57,029 nt of DNA from DATKLX01 sp035542155 (GTDB lineage: Bacteria; Chloroflexota; Anaerolineae; Anaerolineales; Anaerolineaceae), in contig DATKLX010000017.1 of the NCBI GenBank assembly GCA_035542155.1, forward strand, positions 1 to 57,029. Direction: 5' to 3'. The notes under the pieces were generated by a model, which was not told where the DNA came from, searched no databases, and saw only the letters and a list, made by a program, of their open reading frames with translations. Both the position numbers and the translations under genes were made by a program. Positions 32,437-42,349 of the stretch are shown here, piece by piece. Numbering within the stretch: the stretch's first letter is position 1; each line of letters opens with the position of its first letter.

Positions 32437-34920
32437 ATGAGACGCTTCTGGCCCGGCTGGATGGGACTGGTACCGCTCGCGGCTCTGCTGGCCCTGGGGC
32501 TTTGGTTTTACCTGGGCGTGGTGCGCGACCTGCCCGACCCGGCAATGCTGCCTGCCCGCCTCGACTCGCCCAGCGTGCGCATCGCCGATCGTGAAGGGCG
32601 ATTGCTCTACGAGGTCTTCCCTCAGAACGGCGGGCGACATTCCGTTGTCCCCCTCTCCGATATTCCCCTGGCTCTCCGCCAGGCCACCATTGCCACCGAA
32701 GACAGCCATTTTTACCAGAACCCCGGCGTGGACCTGGGCGGGATCGTCCGCGCGGTGTGGATCAACCTGCGCGGCGGGGAAGCGCTCTCCGGGGGAAGCA
32801 CCATCACCCAGCAGGTGGTGCGAACCCTGCTTCTGACCCCCGAAGAGCGGGTGGAACGCAGCCTGCGGCGCAAGCTGCGCGAAAGCCTGCTGGCCTGGCT
32901 GCTTGCCCGGCGCTACACCAAGGATGAAATCCTGGCCTACTACCTGAACCAGACCTACTATGGGGGCATGGCTTACGGGGTGGAAGCCGCCAGCCAGACC
33001 TTTTTCGGCAAGCCCGTTTCCCGTCTGGACCTGGCCGAATCGGCTCTCCTGGCCGGGCTGCCCCAGTCCCCCACAGCCTACAATCCCTTCACCGACCTCG
33101 CCGCGGCCAAACAGCGCCAGGCGGTAGTCCTGGGGCTCATGGAAAAGCAGGGCATGATCGACGCGGAGGAGCAGGCGCTCGCCGGGGCTGAGCCGCTGGT
33201 CTTCAGCGACGCCCCCTACCCGTTGGAAGCTCCCCATTTTGTGATGATGGTCCGCGATCAGCTCGATTCGCTGGTCTCCCCGGCAGACTTGTACCGCCAC
33301 GGCGGCGTGGAGGTGAAAACCACGCTGAACCTAGATTGGCAGCGCCGCGCCGAGGAGGTGGTCCGCGAGCAGCTCGCCCGTCTGAAAGAGGAAGGGCAGA
33401 AATCGCTCAGCCATAACGTCAACAATGCCGCGCTGGTGGCCATCGACCCGCAGAGCGGCGCGATTCTGACTATGGTCGGCAGCCCCGATTACGGCGACGC
33501 GCAGCACGCCGGAGAGGTCAACATGGCCCTCGCCCCCCGCCAGCCTGGCTCGGCGCTCAAGCCCCTGATCTACGCCGCCGCGTTCGACCCCGCTCAACCC
33601 CAGCCCTGGACCCCCGCGTCCATGCTGCTGGACGTCGCCACCAGCTTCGTCACCCACGATGGCTTATCCTATACCCCGGCCAACTATGACAACCTGGAGC
33701 ACGGCCCGGTGCTGGCTCGGGATGCGCTGGCGTCCTCCCTGAACGTCCCCGCCGTGCTGACCCTCGACCACATCCACCTCCCAACGCTGTTAGACCTGGC
33801 CTCTCACCTGGGCATCACCACCCTCAACGACCCGGACCGTTACGACCTTTCGCTGGCCCTCGGCGGCGGCGAGGTCAGCCTGCTCCAGCTCACCGCTGCC
33901 TACGCCGCCCTGGATCACCACGGCATGCGGGTGGAACCCTATGCCATCGCGGAGATCCGCGGGATGGATGGAACGGTCCTGTTCCAGGCCCGGCCCGCGC
34001 CGGCGGTGCAGGTCATTGACCCGCGGGTGGCCTGGTTGATCAGCGACATCCTCTCCGACGACGACGCGCGGTCGATCGGGTTTGGCCGTAACAGCCTGCT
34101 GCGCATTGACCGGCCGGCCGCGGTCAAGACCGGGACGACCACCAATTTCCACGACAACTGGACGATCGGCTACACTCCCGATGTGGTCGTGGGGGTCTGG
34201 GCGGGCAACGCCAGCCACGAAGCCATGCGCCAGGTGACCGGGTTGACCGGCGCGGCTCCCATCTGGCATCAGTTTATCCGTGCGGTCCTCGAAGGCCGGC
34301 CGGCACGCCAGTTCGAGAAGCCTGAAGGCCTGGTCCAGATGGAGGTCTGCTCGCTCTCTGGGCTTCTCCCCACCCCCGCCTGCCCCTACCGCCGCTTTGA
34401 GTGGTTTATCGAAGGGACGCAGCCCACCCGGCCGGACACCTTCTACCGGTCCGTGGAGATCGACGCCGCGACCGGGCTCCTGGCCGGCAGCGCGACCCCA
34501 TCCGGGCGGATCTCTCGCCTGCTGGCCCTGGATCTGCCGCCCCGGGCCTATCCCTGGGCGCGAGCCAACCACCTGCTCCTGTTGGCAGACCTGGCTGCTT
34601 CCGGGGTATCCACCCCAGGAAGCGGACCTGCCGCCAGCGGCACGCCGCTCCTGGTGATCTCCCCGCCCAACCAGGGGATCTATCACCTTTCGGCCAGCGC
34701 CGCCGCGGAAAGCCAGCAGTTGCAGATCCGCCTGGCGGTCGAGCCGGGACTGTCCCAGGTGCGGGTTTGGCTGGATGGCCGGGTCCTGGCCGGCCTTCCC
34801 GGCGAGCCTTACCAGGCCTGGTGGAAGCTCGTCTCGGGCGCCCACGAGCTGTGGGCAGAGGCGATCGCTCCCGACGGCAGCCAGGTGGAATCGCAGCGGG
34901 TACATTTCACCGTGAAATAG
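32437..34920 (+). CDS. pbpC: Penicillin-binding protein 1C
   Basis: The 827-residue bifunctional peptidoglycan synthase has an N-terminal membrane anchor (about 7-30). The glycosyltransferase GT51 domain (about 55-230) holds ATEDSHFYQNPGVDLGGIVRA with the catalytic Glu and GGSTITQQVVRTLL. The transpeptidase domain (about 290-560) has S-A-L-K in APRQPGSALKPLIYAA as SxxK and KTGTTTNFHDNW as KTG. The C-terminal about 100 residues form the PBP1C-type BiPBP_C domain. PBP1C and alpha-2-macroglobulin genes often travel together; here the macroglobulin gene is the next one, in convergent orientation 70 bp away. Gene symbol from domain order and this neighbourhood. Confidence 0.93.
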   Translation: MRRFWPGWMGLVPLAALLALGLWFYLGVVRDLPDPAMLPARLDSPSVRIADREGRLLYEVFPQNGGRHSVVPLSDIPLALRQATIATEDSHFYQNPGVDLGGIVRAVWINLRGGEALSGGSTITQQVVRTLLLTPEERVERSLRRKLRESLLAWLLARRYTKDEILAYYLNQTYYGGMAYGVEAASQTFFGKPVSRLDLAESALLAGLPQSPTAYNPFTDLAAAKQRQAVVLGLMEKQGMIDAEEQALAGAEPLVFSDAPYPLEAPHFVMMVRDQLDSLVSPADLYRHGGVEVKTTLNLDWQRRAEEVVREQLARLKEEGQKSLSHNVNNAALVAIDPQSGAILTMVGSPDYGDAQHAGEVNMALAPRQPGSALKPLIYAAAFDPAQPQPWTPASMLLDVATSFVTHDGLSYTPANYDNLEHGPVLARDALASSLNVPAVLTLDHIHLPTLLDLASHLGITTLNDPDRYDLSLALGGGEVSLLQLTAAYAALDHHGMRVEPYAIAEIRGMDGTVLFQARPAPAVQVIDPRVAWLISDILSDDDARSIGFGRNSLLRIDRPAAVKTGTTTNFHDNWTIGYTPDVVVGVWAGNASHEAMRQVTGLTGAAPIWHQFIRAVLEGRPARQFEKPEGLVQMEVCSLSGLLPTPACPYRRFEWFIEGTQPTRPDTFYRSVEIDAATGLLAGSATPSGRISRLLALDLPPRAYPWARANHLLLLADLAASGVSTPGSGPAASGTPLLVISPPNQGIYHLSASAAAESQQLQIRLAVEPGLSQVRVWLDGRVLAGLPGEPYQAWWKLVSGAHELWAEAIAPDGSQVESQRVHFTVK

Positions 34921-34990
34921 GCGCCACTCATGTCTTGGACCAACGGATCTTCACTGAAGCGCACCGTCCTTTACGGTCTTATCCCGTCTT

Positions 34991-37900
34991 TCACTGGTTC
35001 ACCACGAACTGGCTCCCCGCTCCCCGCCCGTAGACCTCGGGGAAGTAGAACTCCTCCGCCGTCGGCGGGATCACGCTGAACGTCCCGCTGGTGGCGGCGC
35101 GCACCAGGTACGTGTAGACGTAGGTACCCGCGGGCAGGAGGTCCGTCGAAAGGACCACCTTCTCGTCGTGCATCTCGATCCGGCTGAAATACCACCAGCC
35201 CCAGCCGTCCTGGTCGATCCGCTTCCAGTCGTAGCTGTCGGGTGGCAGCGCCTGCGGGTTGGTCTTGAGCGTCGGGTCGACCGCTTCCAGTCCAGCGGGC
35301 AGAGGGTCGTTCACCACCAGGTAGTGCAGCATATTCGGCGCCACCACAGTCAGCCGCACCACGAGCACGTCGCCTGGCTGGGCTTCGGTCACCGGCGTGT
35401 TCGGGTCATCCGGCTTGAAATACTGGCGTGACACAGCCACCCCGCGGTCGAGCGGCTGGATCTGATTCACCGGCAGGTACAGCTTGAGGTGGGCGGTGTA
35501 GTACAGGCTGCCGGCGTCGCCTTCCCGGGCCAGCACCAGGCGATTGGCCTGATCGCTGAGCAGCTTCGTCACGTCGACGCTAAGCTGTTGGGTCTGGCGG
35601 ATGGTATCTGCGTTGGCTGTCCCATCGAACAGCGCCTCGCCGTTAAAGGCCGCTGCGTATTGGTAGTTCGCCTTCAGCTCTCCGGTCTGCACGATCCAGT
35701 TGGTCAGGGCCATCAGAGTCCAGGCGTTTTCCTGGGTGCCCTTCCAATAGCCGTTCTCGCGGTTGCTCATCAGCCAGCGCACCGCGTTGGCGTTCAGCGC
35801 GTTCTTCGGGTCGACCCGGATCAGCGCCCCAAGGATGATCGCCGTGCTGCGCGTGTCGGTGTTCCAATTGAGTGGGTCGGCGGTCTTCTCTTCCCAGTGC
35901 GTCCCGCTTGCCGAGAGGATCGCCGCGCTGGCTAAGTCGGAGATCAGTGTTTTCAGCCGCCCGTCCTGCGGGTCGATGATGTAGAGAGTCTGCATCAGGA
36001 ACGCCCGCGCATAGAGGTCTAACTGCGTGCGCAGATTGTAGAGCTGCACGGTCGAGCTGACCGCCGGGCTGCCGGATCGCGCCAGGACATACAAAAGGAA
36101 GGCCTGGCGGTTTACCTTTTCCGGCGGATTCAGCTTCTCATAGGTGATCAGCCGGGCCAGGAGATATCGTACTCCACGGCTGACCACGTCGCCGTTGACG
36201 TCATAGCCGGCGTTCTTCGCCTCGACCAGGCCGAGGACCACGTATGCCGAGGTCAGCGGGTCGCTTTGCTGTTCGTCCCACCAACCCCAGCCCCCATCGG
36301 GGTGCTGGTGGCTATAGAGCTTCTGCAGGGCTATGGCGACCTGGTTCTTGAGGTTGGCCTCCAGGTCCGGGTTGCTCAGCCCGGCGCCTTTTAGCGCCGC
36401 CGTGGTGAGCACGTTAGGCAGGAAGCGCGAGACGGTCTGCTCGGTGCATTCGTAAGGGTAGTGCTCGAGGAAGCTCAGCCCATCCAGCATCCCCGCCGCC
36501 AGCGAGGGGGCCAGCTCCACCTCCAGCTTGCCCTGGGTGACTTTCATCCCATCCGGCAGGCTGATCGCCTCGACCCGCGTCCCGTTTTCGGAAAGCTGCC
36601 CGGCGGTCCCCACCGTTTCGGGCGCCTCGTAGCGGTAGACTGGCAGCCCGTTGTTGTCCAGCGTGCCGATCGTCGGGCGCGACGCGTCCTGGTAATCCCC
36701 GCCCGCGGCGCGGAAGGTCAGGTCCACGCGGGTCGAATCCAGGGGGACGTTCCCCTCCCAGGTGACCAGCGCTTGCCTGTGAGCCGCGATCTGCACCGTC
36801 TGGGCCGCCTCTCCATCCAGGGTGATGCCGCTGGCTTCGAGGGTCACCAGCGCCTGCAGGTCTTGATCGGTGTTGTTGTGCACCGCCGCGCCTAGCCGGG
36901 CGTGGTCGCCGGCGACGAAGAAGCGCGGCGTCTGTGGGCGCACCAGCAGCGGGCGCGTGCTGACCAGGTCCACGGTGGTCTGGCCCACCCGGGTATCCCC
37001 GGTGACCGCCCGCGCGTCCATCCGCCAGGTGGTCAGGTTATCCGGCAGAGTCACAGCCGCCGTGGCGTTGCCGTCATCCCCGGTGACCAGGTCGGCCTTC
37101 CAGAAGGCCGTGTCGGGGAAATTCTGGCGCACCTCGATCACTCCATTCACCCCGCTGCCTTTCCCGCCCCCGGCGCCCATCCCCGCCCCCTCGGCCTTCA
37201 GGTGGTCGGTGATCATGGCGTTGTATTCCTCGCTGCTCTGGGTGATCCCCAGCGCCGTGCTCACGCTCAGACTGCGCGGCGAGTAGAAGAAGTCCAGGAT
37301 CGGCGCTGAGTTGGGGTCGCTCAGCGAAAGCGTCGCCAGGTCGGACAGGGCCAGCGATACCTCGGCTTTGACCGGTTTGCCATCCCCATCGCTGGTGTGC
37401 ACCGCATAGGTCACCCGCTCCCCAGGGCCGGCGGTGGCTTTGTCTGGCTTGACCGTCACATTCAGCGCCTGGGCGCTGGTCATCACTTTCAGGCGGATCA
37501 TGCCAACCTTGAAATTGGGCCGTGGGTTATCCGCATCGACCCCCTTAACCACCACCACGCTGACGTACACGTTGGGGGCCATGTCGGCCCGCAGCGGCAG
37601 CTTGTAGATCGTGCTGTTGCCTTTGAGCTGCACCACCTCCGACGCGCGCACCCGCCCGCGCTCGACCGTCACCAGGGTGGTCGCTTCGCCCTGGAAAGGC
37701 GACGCGATCAGCAGTTCGGCGGTCTCGCCCGGCTGGTAGGTCGCTTTGTCGGCGACGAGCTGGAAACCCCGGCTATTCGACTGCATCCAGGGAATGTAAT
37801 CATCTCCGGCGACCCAGATAAAGGCCGAAGCTGCGCCCTCGTTGCCCTTGGCATCACGCGCGGTGATCCTGGCGCGGTAGATCCCGCCCTTGGCCGGGGT

Positions 37901-40900
37901 GAAGGCCACCTTACCGCGCCCCTGCCCGTCCAGGGTGACGTCTTTGAAGCTGGTCACCGGGTTTTCCTTGACGGTGTTCTTCCAGCGCAGCACCCCGTTG
38001 GAATCCTCCTCCTGGACGCTCAACCACTGCCGCTCGACAATCTCCACGTCGACCTTCATCCCCGGCTGGAGCTTTCCATCCCAATCCACCGCCACCAGCT
38101 CGAAGGACTGCTCCTGGCCGGTCGCGCCCACGTAAGAAGTCGAACGAATGCCGGGGTAGACCTGGCTCTGGTGCAGGATTACCTCCGACCGCCCGGTGAC
38201 TGTGGTCAGGGCAAAATCTGTGACGCTGGCCTCGAAGGTGATCCGTTGGCTTCCGCCGTCTTTGCCGGCGTCGGCGGTCTGCTTCAGGCTGAACTTGCCG
38301 TTCTCGTCGGTCTGGCCTTTCCCCTGCCCGAGCTGCTTTCCGTTCGAGGGCAGGTTCCCCTCGTTGAAGAGCGTCCAGTTATCCTGCTCGGCGTCGCTGA
38401 AGCTGAACTGGCTCAGGTCGTCGGGCGGGGTGAAGGTAAATGGATCGCTGTTGAGCGTCCAGTTGACGTCTGCGTTGGCCAGGCCGCCCCCCGAATAATA
38501 CGAGGCGTCCAGGCTGACGGTATATGCGTCGCCGGGGAGCACGTTCTTCGGCTCGGCGCTGGTCTGGACCTGGAACTCGGGCCGGCGGTATTCGGCCACG
38601 TTGAATCCAACCGCCCCGGCCGGGGCCTGCTGGCCCTCCACGCTGGCCTGGATGTTGTAAAAGCCCAGGGTGGTATCCTCTCCCAGGTCGAACTGGCCGC
38701 TGAAGCTCCCCATCTCGTTGAGCGGCAGCACCTCGTCGTACACCGTCTTCTCGTAGTCGGCGATGGTCACGTGGACCGAGTTGGCGTCCGGCAGCTTGTA
38801 GCTCAGATCGTCATCCTTGCGCAGGATGCCCTTGAAGTACACCGGTTGTCCTGGGCGGTATAGCGGCCGGTCGGTATAGACGTAAGCCACCAGGTTCTGT
38901 GGGGCCTGGTAATACTGTTCGGAAATCCCGAAGTCGTACGGGCTGACCCCACTGCCCCAATACGTGTAGGTAAAGCCCAGGCGCTGTGGGTCGTCGGTGA
39001 GCACGTAGCGCGCGTTGGGGTCCATGTTCTCACCCGGAAGGGGTACGTCAGCCTGGAACAGGCCGTTGGCGTCGGTCTTGCCAGCGGCGATCTCGGCGAA
39101 ATTCCCATCGTAGACCCTCAGCGCCAGGTTGGGAGTCGGTTTACCGGTGGTCAGGTCGGTGGCCCAGGCCAGTACGTTGCCAGGCGAGTTCTTCAGGGTG
39201 ATATTATCCGTCGCCACCAGTAGAATCCGGTTTTCCACGAACGGTCCGTTCGTGTGTGCAAGCGGCGAGGCGTTCATCCCCAGGAAGTAGAACCCCGGCG
39301 CCAGTGGATTTCCAGCTTTATCCTGGAAGGTCAGGTCTTTGATTACCTTTTCGTTCAGCTTCCCCGTTGAATTCTCTGCGAAGCTCCATACCTGAGAGCT
39401 CGCCTGTCCGGCGTAGCTGATCTGGTTGGTATAATCGCGCATCATGTTCATGAACTCGTCTTTCGAGAGGCTGAACAACTGCGCGCTAATTGTATTCACG
39501 TTGGTATAGCGCAGGTAAAAGTCCTGCGGCCCGCCCCAGCGGTAGACCGGCAGGCCAGGCATGTAAAGCATTGCCGACGGCGGTGCGGCCTGGGTCGTAA
39601 AGCTGACTGGCGCCTGCGGCGGCAACTCGTTGCCGTACGTGTCCTTCATCCCCGGCAGGATCTTAACCGTGTAAGTGGTCGAAGGCTTGAGCCCGAAATA
39701 GGTCAGCGACCAGTCGTACTCGTTATACCAATGGTTGTTGACTTCATCTAAAGCCGGGGTGATCTCCACTTTATCCGCCAGACTCTTGAAATCCATGGGC
39801 GAGGCGAACTTGAGCACAAATCCAAAGATCCCCGCTGGCCCGGTATTCGATGGCGGGATCACGCTGGCCCCCGGCGGCAGGACCGTGGTGAAGGTCCAGG
39901 TGAGGCCGTTTTGCAGAGCCCCGCCGTCCGCGGCTTTGGCCGAATCTTCGATCTTCAGCGTGTAGCGCGTATCCAGGGCAAGCAGGCGGGCGGGTTTAAC
40001 GGTCAGCCAGGTATTTTCATCCTTCCACTGCGTCGAAAGCTGGGCCGTGGAGCCGCTATCCGGCTTGAGCGAGAGCGCCGCCTCGACCGAGGCGGGGTCC
40101 ATCGGCTGCAGAAACCGGATGCTTACTGTAGGGTCCAGGCGCACGTTGGGTTGGTCCATCGCCGGGTTGATTTGGTCCCCCAGGTCGATCTCGCCTACCT
40201 GCGGGGGATGGGTCGTGAAGCTCCAGGAATAAGCCTGGGCCAGTGCGCCGCCGTCCGCGTCGTTCAGACCCGCCGGGACGGTGACGGTATAGCTCGTCCC
40301 GCCTTTCAGAAATCCCTCCGGGCGGAAAACAAATAAAGCGGTGTTGATCCACTCGCCGTGGCCCTGGACCTCCGGATCGATTTGCAGCGGGTTGGGCAGC
40401 TTGGACTGGTCCTCAGCAATCACCAGCGGGACGACCGGGCGGTTGAACATCACCGTGATCGCCGCCTTGCTGTCGACCTCCGTGGTGCCGTCTGCGGGGA
40501 AGACCTGGCTGACCTTAAGCTCGCCGGCGGCCTGGAATTTCAATGAAACCGCCTCAGCGAGCGCCTTTCCCTGGGCGCTTTTCGCCCCTGTGCCGATCTT
40601 TGCCTGGTAGGTCTGTCCGGGGGACAGCGCGCTGGCCGGCTTGAAGACCACCGTCCGCGGCCCATTCCAGCTAACCTTGCCCTCCACCGGCTGCTGGTCC
40701 GCGTCGAGGACCTGCAGCGCGTCCGCGGTGGCCTCCGGGTCCATCGACTGGTCGAACGAGATGGACAGGCTGTCCTGCGGCCCGGCCTCTTCGCCTTCAG
40801 CCGGCGAGCGGCCGGTCACCTTCGGAGGGAGGTCCTGGTTCTGTTGGGCCAGCGCCTCGCCCAGCAGGCGTGAGGTCGGCTTCGCCGTCGGCTGGGGTTG

Positions 40901-40999
40901 GGGGGTTGGGCTGGGCGTTGCCTGCCCGCAGGCTGTAGAGAGGATGGAAAGAAAGAGCACGACCGAGGAAATCCAACGCAGCGAATGATGGCGCTTCAT
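34991..40999 (-). CDS. Bacterial alpha-2-macroglobulin lipoprotein with thioester motif
   Basis: This 2002-residue protein is anchored by a lipobox (LSILSTACGQ, Cys24). After a Pro/Thr linker come several SbsA-type Ig-like domains (about 55-480), then the macroglobulin domains with VYTDRPLYRPGQPVYFKGILRKDDD (MG2 region), a bait-like stretch and the GSGVNGVIEVRQNFPDTAFWKADLVTGDDGNATAAVTLPDNLTTWR (ANATO/A2M) block. The thioester C1518TEQ1521 is intact within YPYECTEQTVSRFLPN, so it can bind attacking proteases covalently. Terpenoid-like helical domain and receptor-like end follow. Such proteins guard the periplasm or cell surface, usually with PBP1C. ATG 40999 has GTGAGGG 4 nt upstream. Confidence 0.93.
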   Translation of the reverse strand: MKRHHSLRWISSVVLFLSILSTACGQATPSPTPQPQPTAKPTSRLLGEALAQQNQDLPPKVTGRSPAEGEEAGPQDSLSISFDQSMDPEATADALQVLDADQQPVEGKVSWNGPRTVVFKPASALSPGQTYQAKIGTGAKSAQGKALAEAVSLKFQAAGELKVSQVFPADGTTEVDSKAAITVMFNRPVVPLVIAEDQSKLPNPLQIDPEVQGHGEWINTALFVFRPEGFLKGGTSYTVTVPAGLNDADGGALAQAYSWSFTTHPPQVGEIDLGDQINPAMDQPNVRLDPTVSIRFLQPMDPASVEAALSLKPDSGSTAQLSTQWKDENTWLTVKPARLLALDTRYTLKIEDSAKAADGGALQNGLTWTFTTVLPPGASVIPPSNTGPAGIFGFVLKFASPMDFKSLADKVEITPALDEVNNHWYNEYDWSLTYFGLKPSTTYTVKILPGMKDTYGNELPPQAPVSFTTQAAPPSAMLYMPGLPVYRWGGPQDFYLRYTNVNTISAQLFSLSKDEFMNMMRDYTNQISYAGQASSQVWSFAENSTGKLNEKVIKDLTFQDKAGNPLAPGFYFLGMNASPLAHTNGPFVENRILLVATDNITLKNSPGNVLAWATDLTTGKPTPNLALRVYDGNFAEIAAGKTDANGLFQADVPLPGENMDPNARYVLTDDPQRLGFTYTYWGSGVSPYDFGISEQYYQAPQNLVAYVYTDRPLYRPGQPVYFKGILRKDDDLSYKLPDANSVHVTIADYEKTVYDEVLPLNEMGSFSGQFDLGEDTTLGFYNIQASVEGQQAPAGAVGFNVAEYRRPEFQVQTSAEPKNVLPGDAYTVSLDASYYSGGGLANADVNWTLNSDPFTFTPPDDLSQFSFSDAEQDNWTLFNEGNLPSNGKQLGQGKGQTDENGKFSLKQTADAGKDGGSQRITFEASVTDFALTTVTGRSEVILHQSQVYPGIRSTSYVGATGQEQSFELVAVDWDGKLQPGMKVDVEIVERQWLSVQEEDSNGVLRWKNTVKENPVTSFKDVTLDGQGRGKVAFTPAKGGIYRARITARDAKGNEGAASAFIWVAGDDYIPWMQSNSRGFQLVADKATYQPGETAELLIASPFQGEATTLVTVERGRVRASEVVQLKGNSTIYKLPLRADMAPNVYVSVVVVKGVDADNPRPNFKVGMIRLKVMTSAQALNVTVKPDKATAGPGERVTYAVHTSDGDGKPVKAEVSLALSDLATLSLSDPNSAPILDFFYSPRSLSVSTALGITQSSEEYNAMITDHLKAEGAGMGAGGGKGSGVNGVIEVRQNFPDTAFWKADLVTGDDGNATAAVTLPDNLTTWRMDARAVTGDTRVGQTTVDLVSTRPLLVRPQTPRFFVAGDHARLGAAVHNNTDQDLQALVTLEASGITLDGEAAQTVQIAAHRQALVTWEGNVPLDSTRVDLTFRAAGGDYQDASRPTIGTLDNNGLPVYRYEAPETVGTAGQLSENGTRVEAISLPDGMKVTQGKLEVELAPSLAAGMLDGLSFLEHYPYECTEQTVSRFLPNVLTTAALKGAGLSNPDLEANLKNQVAIALQKLYSHQHPDGGWGWWDEQQSDPLTSAYVVLGLVEAKNAGYDVNGDVVSRGVRYLLARLITYEKLNPPEKVNRQAFLLYVLARSGSPAVSSTVQLYNLRTQLDLYARAFLMQTLYIIDPQDGRLKTLISDLASAAILSASGTHWEEKTADPLNWNTDTRSTAIILGALIRVDPKNALNANAVRWLMSNRENGYWKGTQENAWTLMALTNWIVQTGELKANYQYAAAFNGEALFDGTANADTIRQTQQLSVDVTKLLSDQANRLVLAREGDAGSLYYTAHLKLYLPVNQIQPLDRGVAVSRQYFKPDDPNTPVTEAQPGDVLVVRLTVVAPNMLHYLVVNDPLPAGLEAVDPTLKTNPQALPPDSYDWKRIDQDGWGWWYFSRIEMHDEKVVLSTDLLPAGTYVYTYLVRAATSGTFSVIPPTAEEFYFPEVYGRGAGSQFVVNQ

Positions 41000-41122
41000 A
41001 ATCCCTCACTTTGGAGAGCCGGTCCGATCCTTCGAGATCGCTTCTCCGCTTGGAAATGATCGTTCATGGTCGGGGAGAGCCAGTTTCCAACGGGTGGCAA
41101 AAAAACGCAGATCCCCTACTCT

Positions 41123-41221
41123 TTTAACGCTAGGGCCTATCAATAAGTTCCCCCGCAACTCTGTGCTTGTGGAACTGGATAATTTTCAGTCTTTCGGATA
41201 ATTTTACCCGCATTTAACGCT
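41123..41221. repeat. Paired direct repeats upstream of the GAF gene
   Basis: GGATAATTTT occurs at 41177-41186 and again at 41196-41205, a 19-bp period, close to two helical turns. TTTAACGCT occurs at 41123-41131 and 41213-41221, framing them. The repeats lie in the 262-bp gap between the macroglobulin and GAF genes, upstream of a possible promoter TTGATT (41229-41234), 17 bp, TATGCT (41252-41257). They look like activator or repressor sites; no other feature was seen in the gap. Confidence 0.5.
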
Positions 41222-41261
41222 GGTTGCATTGATTTGGCGGGCGGAATGGCGTATGCTCAAT

Positions 41262-42272
41262 ATGGAATCAACTCCAGAGAATTTCAACCCAACCATGAGT
41301 GAGCCCTTCCTTTTGACCCTCAGCGAGCCAGGTGTGACCCGGGATGCGCTTCTCCACCAGATTGGTACTGCTTTTCCCGAGGCGGACTTGCTCTTCCTGT
41401 TCGATGGAGACGGCTTCCTCCTCGACGCCAGCCTGGCTGCCCGCGGTTTTTTGGGATCTTTTCCGTCCGAAGGTCCAGGCCCCCATCTTTCCAGCCTGTT
41501 TGTTTTTCCCAAAACACAGGAGTCTGATCCTCGCCTGTGGGCCGGCCAGGCGGACGAGTTCTACCTCTCCCTCACCAATCCCACCGGAGACTCCGTTCCC
41601 GTCGCGGCCCATTTTTCCGAAGGGACGTGGAATGACGACGCGATCCATTTCGCCGCCTGTAAAGTGGTCGGTCCGCCACGGCGCTCGGTGGAGAAACCGC
41701 CTGAGCCTGTTCGTACCGCGCGGCCCGAACGGCCTTCCCGCTCTCGGGCCCTCGATCGGCGCAAAGTAAAAATTGATGCCCTCATTTCTGAAATCTATGC
41801 GCAGTTGATCCGCCTGGACCCACCTTCCCTCGCCCGCGAAATACCTCTCGCCCTCGAATCCATCGGCCGGTCCATCCATGCCGACCGCGCCTACCTGATC
41901 CATTTCTTCCTCGACCAGGGCTTCGCCCGCACCGTCTACGAATGGTGCGCCCCGGGAATCCATTCCCACAACGTCCAGCTCAATGGGCCGCCTGCCCAGG
42001 CGATTACCTGGTGGATGGCTGCTCTTGCCAACCAGGAGATCATCCACATCTCCAACCTCGATTATCTTCCCCCCGAAGCCCAGGCCGAAAAGGATCTCCT
42101 CCGCGCCCAGGGCATCCGATCCATGGCGGCTGCGCCACTGGTCGCACAAAGCCAGGCGATCGGTTTCCTTGGCCTGGACACAGTCCTCGCGCGGAGAGAT
42201 TGGTCCCCCGAAGACCTCTACCTCCTCCAGCGCGCCAGCGAAATCTTCGCCAAAATATTGGCTGACATATAA
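41262..42272 (+). CDS. GAF-domain sensor-like protein
   Basis: The product is 336 residues from ATG 41262; another in-frame ATG is at 41295 and TTG at 41229. Residues about 35-145 resemble a PAS-like fold (DLLFLFDGDGFLLDASLAARGFLGSF). A basic linker (PPEPVRTARPERPSRSRALDRRKVK) follows, then a GAF domain (about 185-335: ALESIGRSIHADRAYLIHFFLDQGFARTVYEWCAPGI, SMAAAPLVAQSQAIGFLGLDTV). No output domain is present, so it may act by binding another protein or form part of a signalling pair. TATGCT lies only 4 nt before ATG 41262, which makes the exact start uncertain. Confidence 0.8.
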   Translation: MESTPENFNPTMSEPFLLTLSEPGVTRDALLHQIGTAFPEADLLFLFDGDGFLLDASLAARGFLGSFPSEGPGPHLSSLFVFPKTQESDPRLWAGQADEFYLSLTNPTGDSVPVAAHFSEGTWNDDAIHFAACKVVGPPRRSVEKPPEPVRTARPERPSRSRALDRRKVKIDALISEIYAQLIRLDPPSLAREIPLALESIGRSIHADRAYLIHFFLDQGFARTVYEWCAPGIHSHNVQLNGPPAQAITWWMAALANQEIIHISNLDYLPPEAQAEKDLLRAQGIRSMAAAPLVAQSQAIGFLGLDTVLARRDWSPEDLYLLQRASEIFAKILADI

Positions 42273-42279
42273 AATGTGG

Positions 42280-42295
42280 GGGCGATGCATTCGGA
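42280..42295. repeat. Single copy of the GGGGCGAwGC-TTCG repeat motif
   Basis: GGGGCGATGCATTCGG shares its core with the arms of the inverted repeat at 2780-2845. It stands directly after the GAF gene stop, followed by CT-rich DNA with TTCTCC/TGTTCTC units up to the cysW stop. Confidence 0.4.
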
Positions 42296-42349
42296 ATACC
42301 CCGGCCCTCGTCTTCTTCCTGTTCTCCTTTTTCTGTTCTCCGTTCTCTC

